64,000 nucleotides of DNA from Antedon mediterranea (lineage: Eukaryota; Echinodermata; Crinoidea; Comatulida; Antedonidae). Under the pieces are notes generated by a model, which searched no databases, was not told the DNA's origin, and was given only the letters and a program-made list of their open reading frames with translations. Shown piece by piece: positions 22,105-34,700 of the stretch (positions are counted from its first letter, which is position 1; the number at the start of each line of letters is the position of its first letter). The translations under genes and the position numbers were made by a program. The stretch is taken from positions 1,530,288-1,594,287 of the forward strand of contig NC_092676.1 of NCBI RefSeq assembly GCF_964355755.1, given 5' to 3'.

Positions 22105-22190
22105 TACTATATAGGACCTCGTCACCTCAGACATCTACACCTACTGTGTATTTCTAAAATTCATTTTATAAGGCAAGTATATTATGTACA
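22105..22190 (+). promoter_or_regulatory. Candidate promoter and leader exon of TRIM copy 3
   Basis: TATATAGGACCTCGTCAC through TTCTAAAATTCATTTTATAAG matches 4785-4857. Where copy 2 has GTAAGTAT, copy 3 has GCAAGTAT, a possible GC-type donor. Inferred leader exon, with an intron of about 470 bases to the acceptor at 22636. Confidence 0.4.
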
Positions 22191-22636
22191 TTATTTAATT
22201 TTACAATCTTTTGTGCAAACATAATATTAATTACTATGTTTAAGCCTGGCCCTATAGTACAATGTACTACTCTGGGATGGGATAGCAGTAGGCAGGTTCT
22301 TACACCCTTTCTCTTAAAACACTTCATCATCGTCGGCCTTGATGAAAAACACCTTTTGGTGATTAAAGTGTTTCCGTGTGAAAATAAAGTATATTATTAT
22401 TATTATACTCGCACCTATTATTACAAGGCCATACATGGTTGCCGTGCGCAAATTTGAGTTTGTGTTTACCGACCGAGTGAGCTTTAGTGAATAAAATTAA
22501 ATATTTGCCAATTTAATTTTTTTTAATATAAGGCCTATATTTTGGCTTTGAGTACTTTATTTGTTTGTATATCAGAGAAAAAAAATGTAAAAATTTAGAT
22601 AGTTTGTAGAACATGCATTTGTTGATTTTTTTACAG

Positions 22637-24772
22637 ATGTCTGAACAAAAAGCATTACAATTCTTGGACAAACATGATCTTGAATGTGCAATTTGTCTAG
22701 AAAGACTGAGAGAACCAAAAACACTTGAGTGTCTCCATAGTTACTGTCTTCATTGCCTGCAGAGTTTTATTAAAACAAGCGGCAAAATAAAATGTCCAAA
22801 ATGCTGTAAGATATATGATGACCTCAATCAATTTGATTTGAACAATCTTACGTCAAATGAAATGTTAAGTTGTCAAGTTAAATATGTGGGAAATATTGAA
22901 TCAGGAAAACCTTCAACATGCTCAAGCTGTGATAATCAACCTGAATACTACTGCTCTGAATGTAAAATGTATCTATGTGGACAATGTACCCAGGATCATA
23001 AGAAATTCCCTGTATTGAAAGACCATTCACTGTACAGACTGGATAAAAAAGAGGAAGATGATTTTCCAGATAAATGTAAATTTCACAGTTACCGCATACT
23101 TGAATTTTATTGCAGCAATTGTTGTAAAAGTGGATGTGAGAAATGTGAACATGTTCTTCATTGTTATCAAAATGGACATAATGTGATTCCATTCAAGATT
23201 GCTGTTGAAGAGTTCAACAAAAATGTTACAGAAGTTATGAAAATTGCTGAGGAAATTAAAGATAAACTAAAAGAAACAAGTGATACAATAACTAAAGAAA
23301 GATCAGACTTTGAATCTCGAATACAGATATGCAGAACAGCAATTGGGTTACAAGAAGAAAACATGATGAAAAAGATTCAGGAAAAAAGCAGAACAACGAT
23401 GGCAGATCTTGACAAGATTGAACAAGAAAATAAAAAAGTTGGTGTTGATGTAGTAAAACAAATTGATTCAAAGCTGACTCAAGTTAATGAGATGTTGCCA
23501 TTATTTACCACAATGATGAACAAACCAGAAGAAAGAGAAACACTTAAATCTCATGAGGCAAATATCACTGATTTTAGAAATGAAGCTTGGGAAACCAAAT
23601 TTGATGAATCAAGTTTTAAAAAACTTGCTCCTAGTTTCATTCCATCTAAAAACTTGGATAGAATGATAGATTTGGAAGGCATTGGCAAAATTGCAAATGC
23701 TAATTGTGCATATGAGGTTTCTGAAGATGACAAGTCTATTACAATCACAAAGGGACAGCCATTTGAAGTGAAAGTTTCAAGTTCAGCAGGAAGTGAGACA
23801 TGTCTATTGTCTGCCACTATATTTAATGAATCAGGTGAAGAATCAGCAACTGAAGTGAAACACCAAGGAAGTGGAGAGTACAAAATAACAGGAAGATGCC
23901 AAAAAGTAGGAGATTGGAAGATGAAGATCACTGCTAAAGGAGAAGAAATCAAAGGATCACCAGTGGATATCAAAGTGGAAGCACCAGGACTTGTGCACAC
24001 CATTGATAACACAGTTAATGAAAAGCTGATAGATGTAGTATTAGATAAAAATGGATGTTTAATTGTATCTAGTCAGAGTAAACAATTATTTAAGTTTAAC
24101 CAAGAATATTCATTTATCGGAATAATGGAGGTACCAGGAGAAGCAAATGTATTTTGTATGCATCAAATGGATGATGGTCACATTGTGTATAGTGATTTCT
24201 TAAACAAAACTGTTGTCATGTGTGATGATCAATTTAAACAAATTTGTGTATTTGGTAAGGGAAGTTTAAAAGATCCACGTGGATTGACAGTAAATAAGGA
24301 AACTAGAACCATGTATGTTGCAGATTGGAAATGTCATTGTGTGTTTAAATTTCATCTTGATAGTGGTAAACTTCTCAGTAAAATTGGTCCAATGGGTAGC
24401 AACAAAGGCCAAATGATCAATCCAGAAGGAGTCACTCTTACAAAAGAGGGCAACCTGATTGTGGCAGACTCTAGAAATCACAGAATAAAAATGTTTGATG
24501 CAAATGATAAGTTTATGAGAATTCTTGTAGACAGTGGTGAGGAGGACGGTTATGTTGAAAGTCCTTATAACATAATTATAGATTGTGAGGAAAACATTCT
24601 CATATCAAGTATTAACAAACTGCAATTATTTGATAAAAATGGGGTTTTTATTAAACGAATAGATGATGGTGGATTAAGTATTCCCGGAGGATTAAGCTTA
24701 ATTTCTAACAGACCAAGGCGGGTAGCCGTAGCAGATGAAGATCTAAACAATTTAAAAATATATAATTACTAG
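22637..24772 (+). CDS. TRIM-NHL protein, TRIM2/3/71-like (copy 3)
   Basis: Predicted E3 ubiquitin ligase of 711 residues, one coding exon. It has a C3HC4 RING (about 17-56), two B-boxes (about 93-187), a coiled coil (about 190-325), a filamin-type Ig repeat (about 345-435) and NHL repeats ending KIYNY. The start at 22637 follows TTTTTTTACAG; the in-frame ATG at 22613 would add eight residues. The frame is intact. The 3' UTR is unusual: only 12 bases separate the stop from the TTAA target of a transposon, so any transcript must end inside that element or read through it. Sequence is close to copy 2 over the whole length. Confidence 0.92.
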   Translation: MSEQKALQFLDKHDLECAICLERLREPKTLECLHSYCLHCLQSFIKTSGKIKCPKCCKIYDDLNQFDLNNLTSNEMLSCQVKYVGNIESGKPSTCSSCDNQPEYYCSECKMYLCGQCTQDHKKFPVLKDHSLYRLDKKEEDDFPDKCKFHSYRILEFYCSNCCKSGCEKCEHVLHCYQNGHNVIPFKIAVEEFNKNVTEVMKIAEEIKDKLKETSDTITKERSDFESRIQICRTAIGLQEENMMKKIQEKSRTTMADLDKIEQENKKVGVDVVKQIDSKLTQVNEMLPLFTTMMNKPEERETLKSHEANITDFRNEAWETKFDESSFKKLAPSFIPSKNLDRMIDLEGIGKIANANCAYEVSEDDKSITITKGQPFEVKVSSSAGSETCLLSATIFNESGEESATEVKHQGSGEYKITGRCQKVGDWKMKITAKGEEIKGSPVDIKVEAPGLVHTIDNTVNEKLIDVVLDKNGCLIVSSQSKQLFKFNQEYSFIGIMEVPGEANVFCMHQMDDGHIVYSDFLNKTVVMCDDQFKQICVFGKGSLKDPRGLTVNKETRTMYVADWKCHCVFKFHLDSGKLLSKIGPMGSNKGQMINPEGVTLTKEGNLIVADSRNHRIKMFDANDKFMRILVDSGEEDGYVESPYNIIIDCEENILISSINKLQLFDKNGVFIKRIDDGGLSIPGGLSLISNRPRRVAVADEDLNNLKIYNY

Positions 24773-24788
24773 TAACTTTTGTACTTAA

Positions 24789-25418
24789 AGCCCCCTTCCC
24801 TACGTTTTTTAGATCTAATTTAAGATCACAAACTATATTTAATGTAAAAATAATACTATATGGTCCTATTGCGATAACTTTTTTCGTCTTTAAACGGTTA
24901 AAAATGTGAAAAATAAGTCGATTCTAATAATTATAGCGGCCCGCTATAAATCCCAAAATGCATTGCGCGCGGATTGATATTTTTGTTTTTCACCTGTAAT
25001 TTGCCCACTTTTCGATCGATCGTGAGGCCAAAACAAATGGAAGACTCCTAACTTTTCAGCGAAAATACCGGGTTTTCCCCAATTTGTATCAACGGAGTCT
25101 GGCAAAAATAGAAAGACAATTAATGCAGCAACTATACAACGTCAGGCTAGGTATATAGCTAGCGTACGATGTTCGTACGTTACCGATGTTTACCAGCTAG
25201 GCCTACAAAACTAAGCCTAGCTAGGCTAGGCCTAAGACCGTCCACGAGAGGTCGATCGCCGCGAGCTACTTAGGTAGTGCATTGTTTCTCACTTTTTATC
25301 ATAATTTACCATAAAAAAAACGTACATTTAAGACAAGGAATGACATGGTTTAATGTTTTTAAAGTGATATATATGTATTAATTTCCAAAAAACGTCCAAA
25401 TTTGCAGGGAAGGGGTCT
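24789..25418. mobile_element. TTAA-target MITE, 630 bp
   Basis: Flanked by TTAA at 24785-24788 and 25419-25422. Ends are inverted: AGCCCCCTTCCCTACG on the left, AGACCCCTTCCCTGCA on the right. No ORF. It lies 16 bases after the stop of TRIM copy 3. Type is piggyBac- or Kolobok-like by target site only. Confidence 0.8.
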
Positions 25419-25514
25419 TTAATAATAATCTAAAAACATTCTATAATACATACTTACTTTCATCAAAAAGATGTATATATTTGTAGCTCACTTGAGTGTA
25501 TACTTGCCACTTAA

Positions 25515-28500
25515 GAGCCATTGTCTGTAAGAATCAAAGAAATATCAAAAAGAGTGGCAGACTAAAAAAAAATGGATTTCTTTCAAATTTTGCATATGGC
25601 TATATATGTGTTGAGAGAAATCAAATATGAAGTATTTTTTATTTCACACGTATATTTCCATGGCAACGGCCAAATTTGTGTTTTTGACAAATTTTGTCCT
25701 TTTTTAAGGTTTTTAAAAATGGATATTGGTACTACTTTGATGAACGATATTTTTGTTTTGTTCATTTAATTATAAAAAATAATTAGTGTATGCATAATAA
25801 CAATGCATTGTGTACCTGTTTCAAATTTTTTAATTTTTTTTAATTTCATACTTTGGGAGATACCATTTATTTAAAAAGGGGTGTTTTTCACTTTATTTAA
25901 ATTGTTCAATGCAACTAAACTTTACTTCACCATAACGCCCAAAGTGGTGTATTTTTTTAGCTGATTTATTACAAATAGGTAGTTCTAATGTTTAATAATT
26001 GATTTCTAAAATAAAATACTGGGGTAAATTTAAAATCTACAAGCAGTGTTGCGAGAAACATAGGCATTTTTATAAAAAAAAAACATGGTATATTAGTAAA
26101 AACATTTTATTTTCTTTGATTATTTGATTTGAAACTCATTGGTCAGACAAATTCTTAATGTTTTATATAGTTCTAGTTGTGTTGTGAAAAAAAAAAAAAA
26201 TTTTAATTATAGATTCTGTAATTCCCAGTTTTAATGTCATTTTATAGGTTATATCCTCTGGAAATTTGAATAAATTATCAGATCATAAATCGTCAGATTA
26301 CTCCTCTTTTATTTTGAAGCTCCTCTTTCATTTGTTTACTTCTTTTATTTGCTAACCTAAGCAGATCCCACATGCCCATCCACCACCACTTTCGACTACC
26401 ACCCCTCCCCCCCCCCACCCCGACTATAACCACAAAAAGATAAACTGCAACACTTTGGTCGATCATCCACTATAGAGTGTCAAATGCATGCATTCAAGCA
26501 CCACCCACACTGCCGCTACTATCGCCCCAATGAATAGACCCTCGCCTTCAACCCCCTAACTATTTAAAAGTCCTGGATCCACCACTTTCCCCTCCCCAAA
26601 ATAGAACCAATCAAAAGTCAATGATATACTCAGGTATGTTAATGCTACATAACAAATATTGAAGCCCTGATTTGAAATTTCATTTCATTTAAGGTCAGCA
26701 TGTAAAATATCACACTTTATTATTAAATATTAGTTTTAAATTCTATATTTTTTTTACTGTCATGGTTGGATTCAGTATTAATTATTAATTAATAATTATC
26801 TGATAATTATTTAATTTCCCTTAGTTATGCATAGCAACAGTTACTATGGTAACTAAAATTGAGATATTCTTTAGATTTTGCATATTTATCTTATACAAAT
26901 TTAAATTTGTAGATTATTAGCGCAGCAGGCATGCCTTATTTGCATTTTCAAATTACCGTTTCACAAGGTCATATTCGTAAGCACTTTCTTCTGTGATTAT
27001 TTTTATTCATGAAAACCCCATATTTTATTTACAGCGGCCACCTCCCTTAACGGACGCACTTTGAAAAGTCTGTTTGTTGTTCCTATCTAATTAGTGCATT
27101 TGGTGCTTACCGTAAGCAGCTGCGGGCACCTTTTTATACAAAAAATGAGATTTTTTGTAAGCGGCCAATCGAAAAATGTGATACTTATTGCATGGACCTA
27201 TGAATTAGAGGTGCATGTTTATTGTATTTCTTTATATATTAGCTTTATTTTGAAGAGGTTTTAAAAACATTACTGTGAAGAGATGAGAAAACTACAAAGA
27301 TTTTGACCGACCATTTTTCATATGATAAAAGTTTTTAAAATTTGTCTGAAAATGCTAAAAAATACTAAACCACCTGATTATAAATAATAATAGGCCTACA
27401 ATTATAAGCGGCCACTTTTCCAGGTCCCGAGGGTGGCCACTTACGGGAGGTTCAACTGTATTTAAAAAAACAATTATCCTTAGTTATGCATAGAAACAGG
27501 TTCTAAGATAACATAAATAATACATTTTGACATAACTGACCCAGCAAATGACCCTTTCACAAGGTCAGACATTTTCTGGGATCATTCAGTAGATAAGTAA
27601 ATTTGGGAAAAAGTAGTAAAGCTATGTAATCAATTGTTTGTAGTCATGAAACCCCATATTAAAAATATTGTACTTAGTTAGGTATAGAAACAGTTGCTAC
27701 AATACACTATAGGTAAAATGTTGATGTCATTTGACCTCAATATGTAAAAAAAATCATTAGTTACGTAAACAAATTTAAGATAACACTAAAGGTCATTTTT
27801 TTACCTTTATTCAGATTCGTCAAGACTTTCTTTCTGAGATTATTAGGATTCAGTATTTAAAGTAAATTTGGCAAAAAGTAGAAATGTAAAACTATGTAGA
27901 AAAAATGTTTTGTATTTATGAAAAACCCCTTATTTTTTTGGAAATTTTCGCATAGAAACAGTTACTATGGTTTGACCTCAAAATGAATGAATTTACAAGG
28001 TCAAGTTTGTCATTAATGGAATGCAGTAGAAGTAAAATTGAGAAAAATTACAAATGCAATCAATTCTTTGTATTTATAAAAACGCCATTTTTTACGTTTT
28101 TTTTAAAATTACTTTCCTTAGTTACACATAGAAATGGTTGCTAAGGTAACACTATAGGTAAAATATGAAAATTGTTGAGAATTGTTATGAACTATCTTGT
28201 AAATTTTGATCAAACATTAATAGTTGTAGTAAAGTGGGGACCTGTCCTGTTTTGCATTCTGACCCCTTTTGACCTCAAATAACCTATTTACAACGTCAGA
28301 TTTTTTGGGAGGTCTTTCTGTATCTCTTTACACAAAATAGATTAAAAAATTTATAAAAACCATTGACGCAATTATTTCCAAGTTTAACATTATTTTCCAT
28401 CAACTAAATATTTCAATGCAAAATACTGTTTTTCTGGCAATTAATTGAAATAAACCTGGCAACACATTCTCCTATTTTATCTAAACTATTCGTATGACTC

Positions 28501-29148
28501 TAGTAGCATTATGACAAGCCACATATACATTTTATTATTGGATTAGCCATATTTAAATTGTGTTTCATGTGTTTTGTTTGTTTATATTTTGTTATATTTT
28601 TTGTATTTTTCGTATTTTCCTGGCAACACAAAACCTATGTACGAAATTTACCCCAGTGTTTTTTTCGTGATTATTGTTGACAAACTTATTGACTATCAAA
28701 TTAAAAAACCTCATAGATTTAAAAACACCACTTTGGAAGTTATAGGTACGGTTATGTATACTTTTATAAAAAAAATATTTTTTAAAAACACCCCTTTTTA
28801 AAATAATGGTATCAACCAAACTCCATTTTGTAATTTATTTTTTTTCTACATTAAATGGAACTCAATACATGTTGATTACACTGCTATAAACTAAAACTGT
28901 ATACTGTAAGTATTTTTGGTTAAAATAAGTATACAAGTTTGTACTTTTTCACTATAGAAAATCTGTGAAAAATGGCAAAAACATCAACATTTTGATAATT
29001 GACCGTTGTCATGGCAACGGAGGCTAAAAATTACAATGAATGTTGTAGATATGCTTTTTATTGAAATGTCTATTCATGGTAAAAATTTGAGAGAAATCCA
29101 TTTTTTTACATCTGCCACCAAATCTTTGATTTTTACAGACAATGGCTC
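25515..29148. mobile_element. TTAA-target element with TIRs of about 520 bp, 3.6 kb
   Basis: TTAA at 25511-25514 and 29149-29152. Both ends start GAGCCATTGTCTGTAA and stay inverted copies to about 26045 and 28625 (for example ACTGGGGTAAATTT on the left, inverted on the right). The core has five loose repeats of a motif like TTATGCATAGAAACAGTT near 26820, 27478, 27670, 27948 and 28115, and shows no transposase ORF. The shared AATGGATTTCT...TTTCAAATTTT at both ends makes the inverted pairing clear. Confidence 0.75.
27031..27461. mobile_element. Possible pogo/Tigger-like MITE nested in the TTAA element
   Basis: The right end, read inward, is TACAGTTGAACCTCCCGTAA, a start common in pogo-type MITEs. 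The left end (TTTACAGCGGCCACCTCCC) matches only in part. Repeated GCGGCCAC and GTGGCCAC boxes fall near both ends. Confidence 0.4.
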
Positions 29149-29152
29149 TTAA

Positions 29153-29409
29153 TGGGCTATGTTCTGTTTAGTATAGTTTTACTAAACAAATTGTGTTTTA
29201 TGAAAAAGTATTTTATAACAGAACTGATTGTATTCTTACTATTTGATTGGTTAATTACACAACATGTGCCGTTATATTGTAATAATGAATGATGAATGTC
29301 ACAATTGAACGTTCAGCTTTTGTAAAATATAGATACTTTTCTGCAGTGCAGATGACAATGACACATTAAATAATTTTCTTTGTGATTGTTTTCTTTCTTT
29401 TCCTTTCTG
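29153..29409. other. Short intergenic stretch
   Basis: AT-rich; no gene or repeat recognised. Confidence 0.3.
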
Positions 29410-29828
29410 TTTTCTGTTTTTTTTTTTGTCATTTTATAAGTGAAAACATTACATTCAGAAGTGATGGCCTATATATATTCAAAGTTTACTGCATAAAAGA
29501 AGAACATTACTTGTTATAAGGCATTATTCGCGCTCCATACACCTGAATTCCTAGCGTTCTTCGGTAGTTGATAGATCACTCAGCGACCGGGACGCAGCGG
29601 GACTAACACCTTTCAACTATCACCCATCGACCGACCGAAGCCACTTTTTATTAGCCTAGCGCAACGGGCTAAATTTGTAATTTTTATAAAAGAAAATTAA
29701 TTACCCAGTTTTCTTCAATATTTTCTGCATTACATGATTCATTTTTTCTTATAAAACTCTTGTAAAGCTGCTAATGTAGCGGCAGAGAGCTGCGGAATAT
29801 CATCATCATCGGCGGACATCACACACAT
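29410..29828 (-). pseudogene. EEF1AKMT1-like 5' fragment
   Basis: The minus strand from 29819 reads MSADDDDIPQLSAATLAALQ then EFYKKK and a stop; in another frame it continues ESCNAENIEENW before a GT donor (exon 29705-29819). PQLSA..LAALQEFY and IEENW are hallmarks of the N-terminus of EEF1AKMT1. The frame change breaks the gene. Flanking 29410-29704 repeats the intron of the remnant at 10.2-11.3 kb, including the CTTCGGTCG / CGACCGAAG inverted pair, so the two are duplicates of one ancestral locus. Confidence 0.65.
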
Positions 29829-31799
29829 CGTGTGGTGAATGTCTATGTTCGCCTTTACATCAGCGTTGCCAGCGATAAAATTTAAATTATGCCGTATCCT
29901 GTCTCAAATAATGCCAGATTGGGAAAAATAATGCCAGATCCCCAAAATGTGGTCCTAAACAGCGCCACCAACGGTTGTATGTCTAATAAACGTTTGTAAA
30001 ACCCCAACTGACACAAAATAGGGCCTAAATTGTATCCCTATGTCGTTCAAAAATTGTATTTTTAGTTTTGTGAGTAATAACTAATAATTCTAAAAATATC
30101 TGGGGTGCGAAAATGGTAATTGCAAATGACACAAACACCAACCCACGAACCCTTCTCCCCCCACCCCCCCCCCCCCCCAAAAAAAAAAACCTGTTACAGC
30201 CATGGAAATTTAGAATTTTTGAGCTGAATATGAGAGCTGCTCGATATTTGCACTTAATTTCAAATATGAAAGGATCTTAGCCCACGTCACCATAATTAGA
30301 AAATGGCAATTATAATTTAAAATAGGAAATTAAAATATATATTAAGTGTCTCCAGGACCTTAGCTCCACCATGGCTGGTGCTGAGGTAAGAAAATTTGGA
30401 AAAATAGAGCTGCTCAATGGGCGGAAATGGCACTTAATTTCAAATATGAAATAAAAATATATTTATTAGTACCTCCAGGATCTTAGCCCATCATAGTTTT
30501 GAAAATGGCAATTATAATTTAAAATAGAAAATAAAAATATATATTAAGTGTCTCCATGACCTCAGCCCCACAATGGTTGGGGCTGAGGTAAAAAAAAATG
30601 GAAAAATAGAGCTGCTCGATGGGCGGAGATGGCACTTAATTTTAAATAAAAATTACCTCGCCCACATGGTCACTACTGGGGCTGAGAGGTGAAGAACATT
30701 TGGAAAAATAGGGTTAGTTGCTACGACGATGCAAATGGAACATAATTTGAAATATGGAAAACAAATTCTCCTAGAAGAAATTCTTTTTAAAATTAGAGCT
30801 TCTAATTAGTTACTGGAAATTGCCATTTCAAGGGTTGGGGTAGGGGTGCGGCCACTTATAATTATGAACTGAAACAACAAAACCCCTTTCATAATGTTTT
30901 CGTTCAATTGTCTCTATATTCTGGGGATCCAATAACCTGCATGGTCTCTGAAATAGAGCAACATAATTGGCCAATAGCTAGCCTCTTCGGATTTGCTGTG
31001 CTGCCTATATCGCACACATGGTAGTTTTCGAGCAGCCTTCCTATCCGAAGAGTCTATTTAAGTCCGAAACAAAAGGATGGAAGAACTATTGTACCGAAAA
31101 CCCGAACAGATCTGTTTTGTACGATATGATATTGTGTAAGGTGATGATATGTATTAAATTGCAAGATTAACAAAATATTTTATTTTTGTTCTGTGGTATA
31201 TTATTTTTTTGGTTGTTCAAAAAACACAAAATTATGCCAGATTATGCTAAAAACGGCTAAATAATGCCGCGGCATTATGCCAGATGCCATGGGCCTCTAA
31301 ATAATGCCAAAAAGCATAATAATGCCAGAAATGGCAACTATGCTTTACATGAATATGGAACGCCGAAAGTGACATTCATGATAGCAGCAAAAACAAATGG
31401 ACCGTCAAAACTTTGCAACCAAAATTAGACCCTTCTCTCCTTCTAGTCAAGATTTCACTCCAGCCTCTTTTCTCCAGAAGTAAAATAATTTCAACATTTT
31501 CAAAATTCACTACTTTAAAAATCATGTTCAAATTAGAGAAAATCATATAACATTATCTTTTGAAATGCTTTCAATTAAGAATAAAATAATGCATACATTT
31601 CCCACTATGGTGGAACTTTTTACAGGTGCTAATACATTATGCGTGTTTGATTGGTCGGTAAACAAGCTCCTCAAACTGCTCGCAAAAAATCTACTAGCAG
31701 CGCTATTATAGAAACAGAGAGGAACTACATCTGCTCAAAACAAATCAGTCGGATAGGTTATGTTATGGTAATAATACCTTATCTCCATTTCATACACAG
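29829..31799. other. Intergenic DNA with local repeats
   Basis: No gene. Units of about 200 bp recur between 30230 and 30720 (AGAGCTGCTCGATGGGCGG, ATTAAGTGTCTCCA, GGGGCTGAGGT). AAATAATGCCAGA-type words occur at both 29910-29940 and 31210-31330, which may mark the edges of an old insertion. Confidence 0.4.
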
Positions 31800-34700
31800 C
31801 TAGGCTTCCTCTAGCTGTGTGAGCTATGTTCCCAACATACTGGTTCCAATGTACAACACAGTCATATTTATATATCTAGGCTTGCTCTAGCTGTGTGAGC
31901 TATGTTCCCAACATACTGGTTCCAATGTACAACACAGTCATATTTATACATCTAGGCTTCCTCTAGCTGTGTGAGCTATGTTCCCAACATACTGGTTCCA
32001 ATGTACAACACAGTCATATTTATACATCTAGGCTTCCTCTAGCTGTGTGAGCTATGTTCCCAACATACTGGTTCCAATGTACAACACAGTCATATTTATA
32101 CATCTAGGCTTCCTCTAGCTGTGTGAGCTATGTTCCCAACATACTGGTTCCAATGTACAACACAGTCATATTTATACATCTAGGCTTGCTCTAGCTGTGT
32201 GAGCTATGTTCCCAACATACTGGTTCCAATGTACAACACAGTCATATTTATATATCTAGGCTTCCTCTAGCTGTGTGAGCTATGTTCCCAACATACCGGT
32301 TCCAATGTACAACACAGTCATATTTATACATCTAGGCTTGCTCTAGCTGTGTGAGCTATGTTCCCAACATACTGGTTCCAATGTACAACACAGTCATATT
32401 TATATATCTAGGCTTGCTCTAGCTGTGTGAGCTATGTCCCAACATACTGGTTCCAATGTACAACACAGTCATATTTATACATCTAGGCTTCCTCTAGCTG
32501 TGTGAGCTATGTTCCCAACATACCGGTTCCAATGTACAACACAGTCATATTTATACATCTAGGCTTCCTCTAGCTGTGTGAGCTATGTCCCAACATACTG
32601 GTTCCAATGTACAACACAGTCATATTTATATATCTAGGCTTCCTCTAGCTGTGTGAGCTATGTTCCCAACATACTGGTTCCAATGTACAACACAGTCATA
32701 TTTATATATCTAGGCTTGCTCTAGCTGTGTGAGCTATGTCCCAACATACTGGTTCCAATGTACAACACAGTCATATTTATACATCTAGGCTTCCTCTAGC
32801 TGTGTGAGCTATGTTCCCAACATACCGGTTCCAATGTACAACACAGTCATATTTATACATCTAGGCTTCCTCTAGCTGTGTGAGCTATGTCCCAACATAC
32901 CGGTTCCAATGTACAACACAGTCATATTTATACATCTAGGCTTCCTCTAGCTGTGTGAGCTATGTCCCAACATACCGGTTCCAATGTACAACACAGTCAT
33001 ATTTATACATCTAGGCTTGCTCTAGCTGTGTGAGCTATGTCCCAACATACTGGTTCCAATGTACAACACAGTCATATTTATACATCTAGGCTTCCTCTAG
33101 CTGTGTGAGCTATGTCCCAACATACCGGTTCCAATGTACAACACAGTCATATTTATACATCTAGGCTTGCTCTAGCTGTGTGAGCTATGTCCCAACATAC
33201 TGGTTCCAATGTACAACACAGTCATATTTATACATCTAGGCTTCCTCTAGCTGTGTGAGCTATGTCCCAACATACCGGTTGTACAGTACAACACAGTCAT
33301 ATTTATACATCTAGGCTTCCTCTAGCTGTGTGAGCTATGTCCCAACATACCGGTTCCAATGTACAACACAGTCATATTTATACATCTAGGCTTCCTCTAG
33401 CTGTGTGAGCTATGTCCCAACATACTGGTTCCAATGTACAACACAGTCATATTTATATATCTAGGCTTCCTCTAGCTGTGTGAGCTATGTCCCAACATAC
33501 CGGTTGTACAGTACAACACAGTCATATTTATACATCTAGGCTTGCTCTAGCTGTGTGAGCTATGTTCCCAACATACCGGTTCCAATGTACAACACAGTCA
33601 TATTTATACATCTAGGCTTGCTCTAGCTGTGTGAGCTATGTCCCAACATACCGGTTCCAATGTACAACACAGTCATATTTATATATCTAGGCTTCCTCTA
33701 GCTGTGTGAGCTATGTCCCAACATACCGGTTGTACAGTACAACACAGTCATATTTATATATCTAGGCTTCCTCTAGCTGTGTGAGCTATGTTCCCAACAT
33801 ACTGGTTCCAATGTACAACACAGTCATATTTATATATCTAGGCTTCCTCTAGCTGTGTGAGCTATGTCCCAACATACCGGTTGTACAGTACAACACAGTC
33901 ATATTTATATATCTAGGCTTCCTCTAGCTGTGTGAGCTATGTCCCAACATACTGGTTCCAATGTACAACACAGTTATATTTATACATCTAGGCTTGCTCT
34001 AGCTCTGTGAGCTATGTTCCCAACATACTGGTTCCAATGTACAACACAGTCATATTTATATATCTAGGCTTCCTCTAGCTGTGTGAGCTATGTCCCAACA
34101 TACCGGTTGTACAGTACAACACAGTCATATTTATATATCTAGGCTTCCTCTAGCTGTGTGAGCTATGTCCCAACATACCGGTTGTACAGTACAACACAGT
34201 CATATTTATATATCTAGGCTTCCTCTAGCTGTGTGAGCTATGTTCCCAACATACTGGTTCCAATGTACAACACAGTCATATTTATATATCTAGGCTTGCT
34301 CTAGCTGTGTGAGCTATGTTCCCAACATACTGGTTCCAATGTACAACACAGTCATATTTATACATCTAGGCTTCCTCTAGCTGTGTGAGCTATGTTCCCA
34401 ACATACTGGTTCCAATGTACAACACAGTCATATTTATACATCTAGGCTTCCTCTAGCTGTGTGAGCTATGTTCCCAACATACTGGTTCCAATGTACAACA
34501 CAGTCATATTTATACATCTAGGCTTCCTCTAGCTGTGTGAGCTATGTTCCCAACATACTGGTTCCAATGTACAACACAGTCATATTTATACATCTAGGCT
34601 TGCTCTAGCTGTGTGAGCTATGTCCCAACATACCGGTTCCAATGTACAACACAGTCATATTTATACATCTAGGCTTGCTCTAGCTGTGTGAGCTATGTCC

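Noticed and set aside
28574-28819. Mirror ORFs of 75 codons on both strands
   Set aside because: They lie within the long inverted repeat of the TTAA element and look like AT-rich chance frames.
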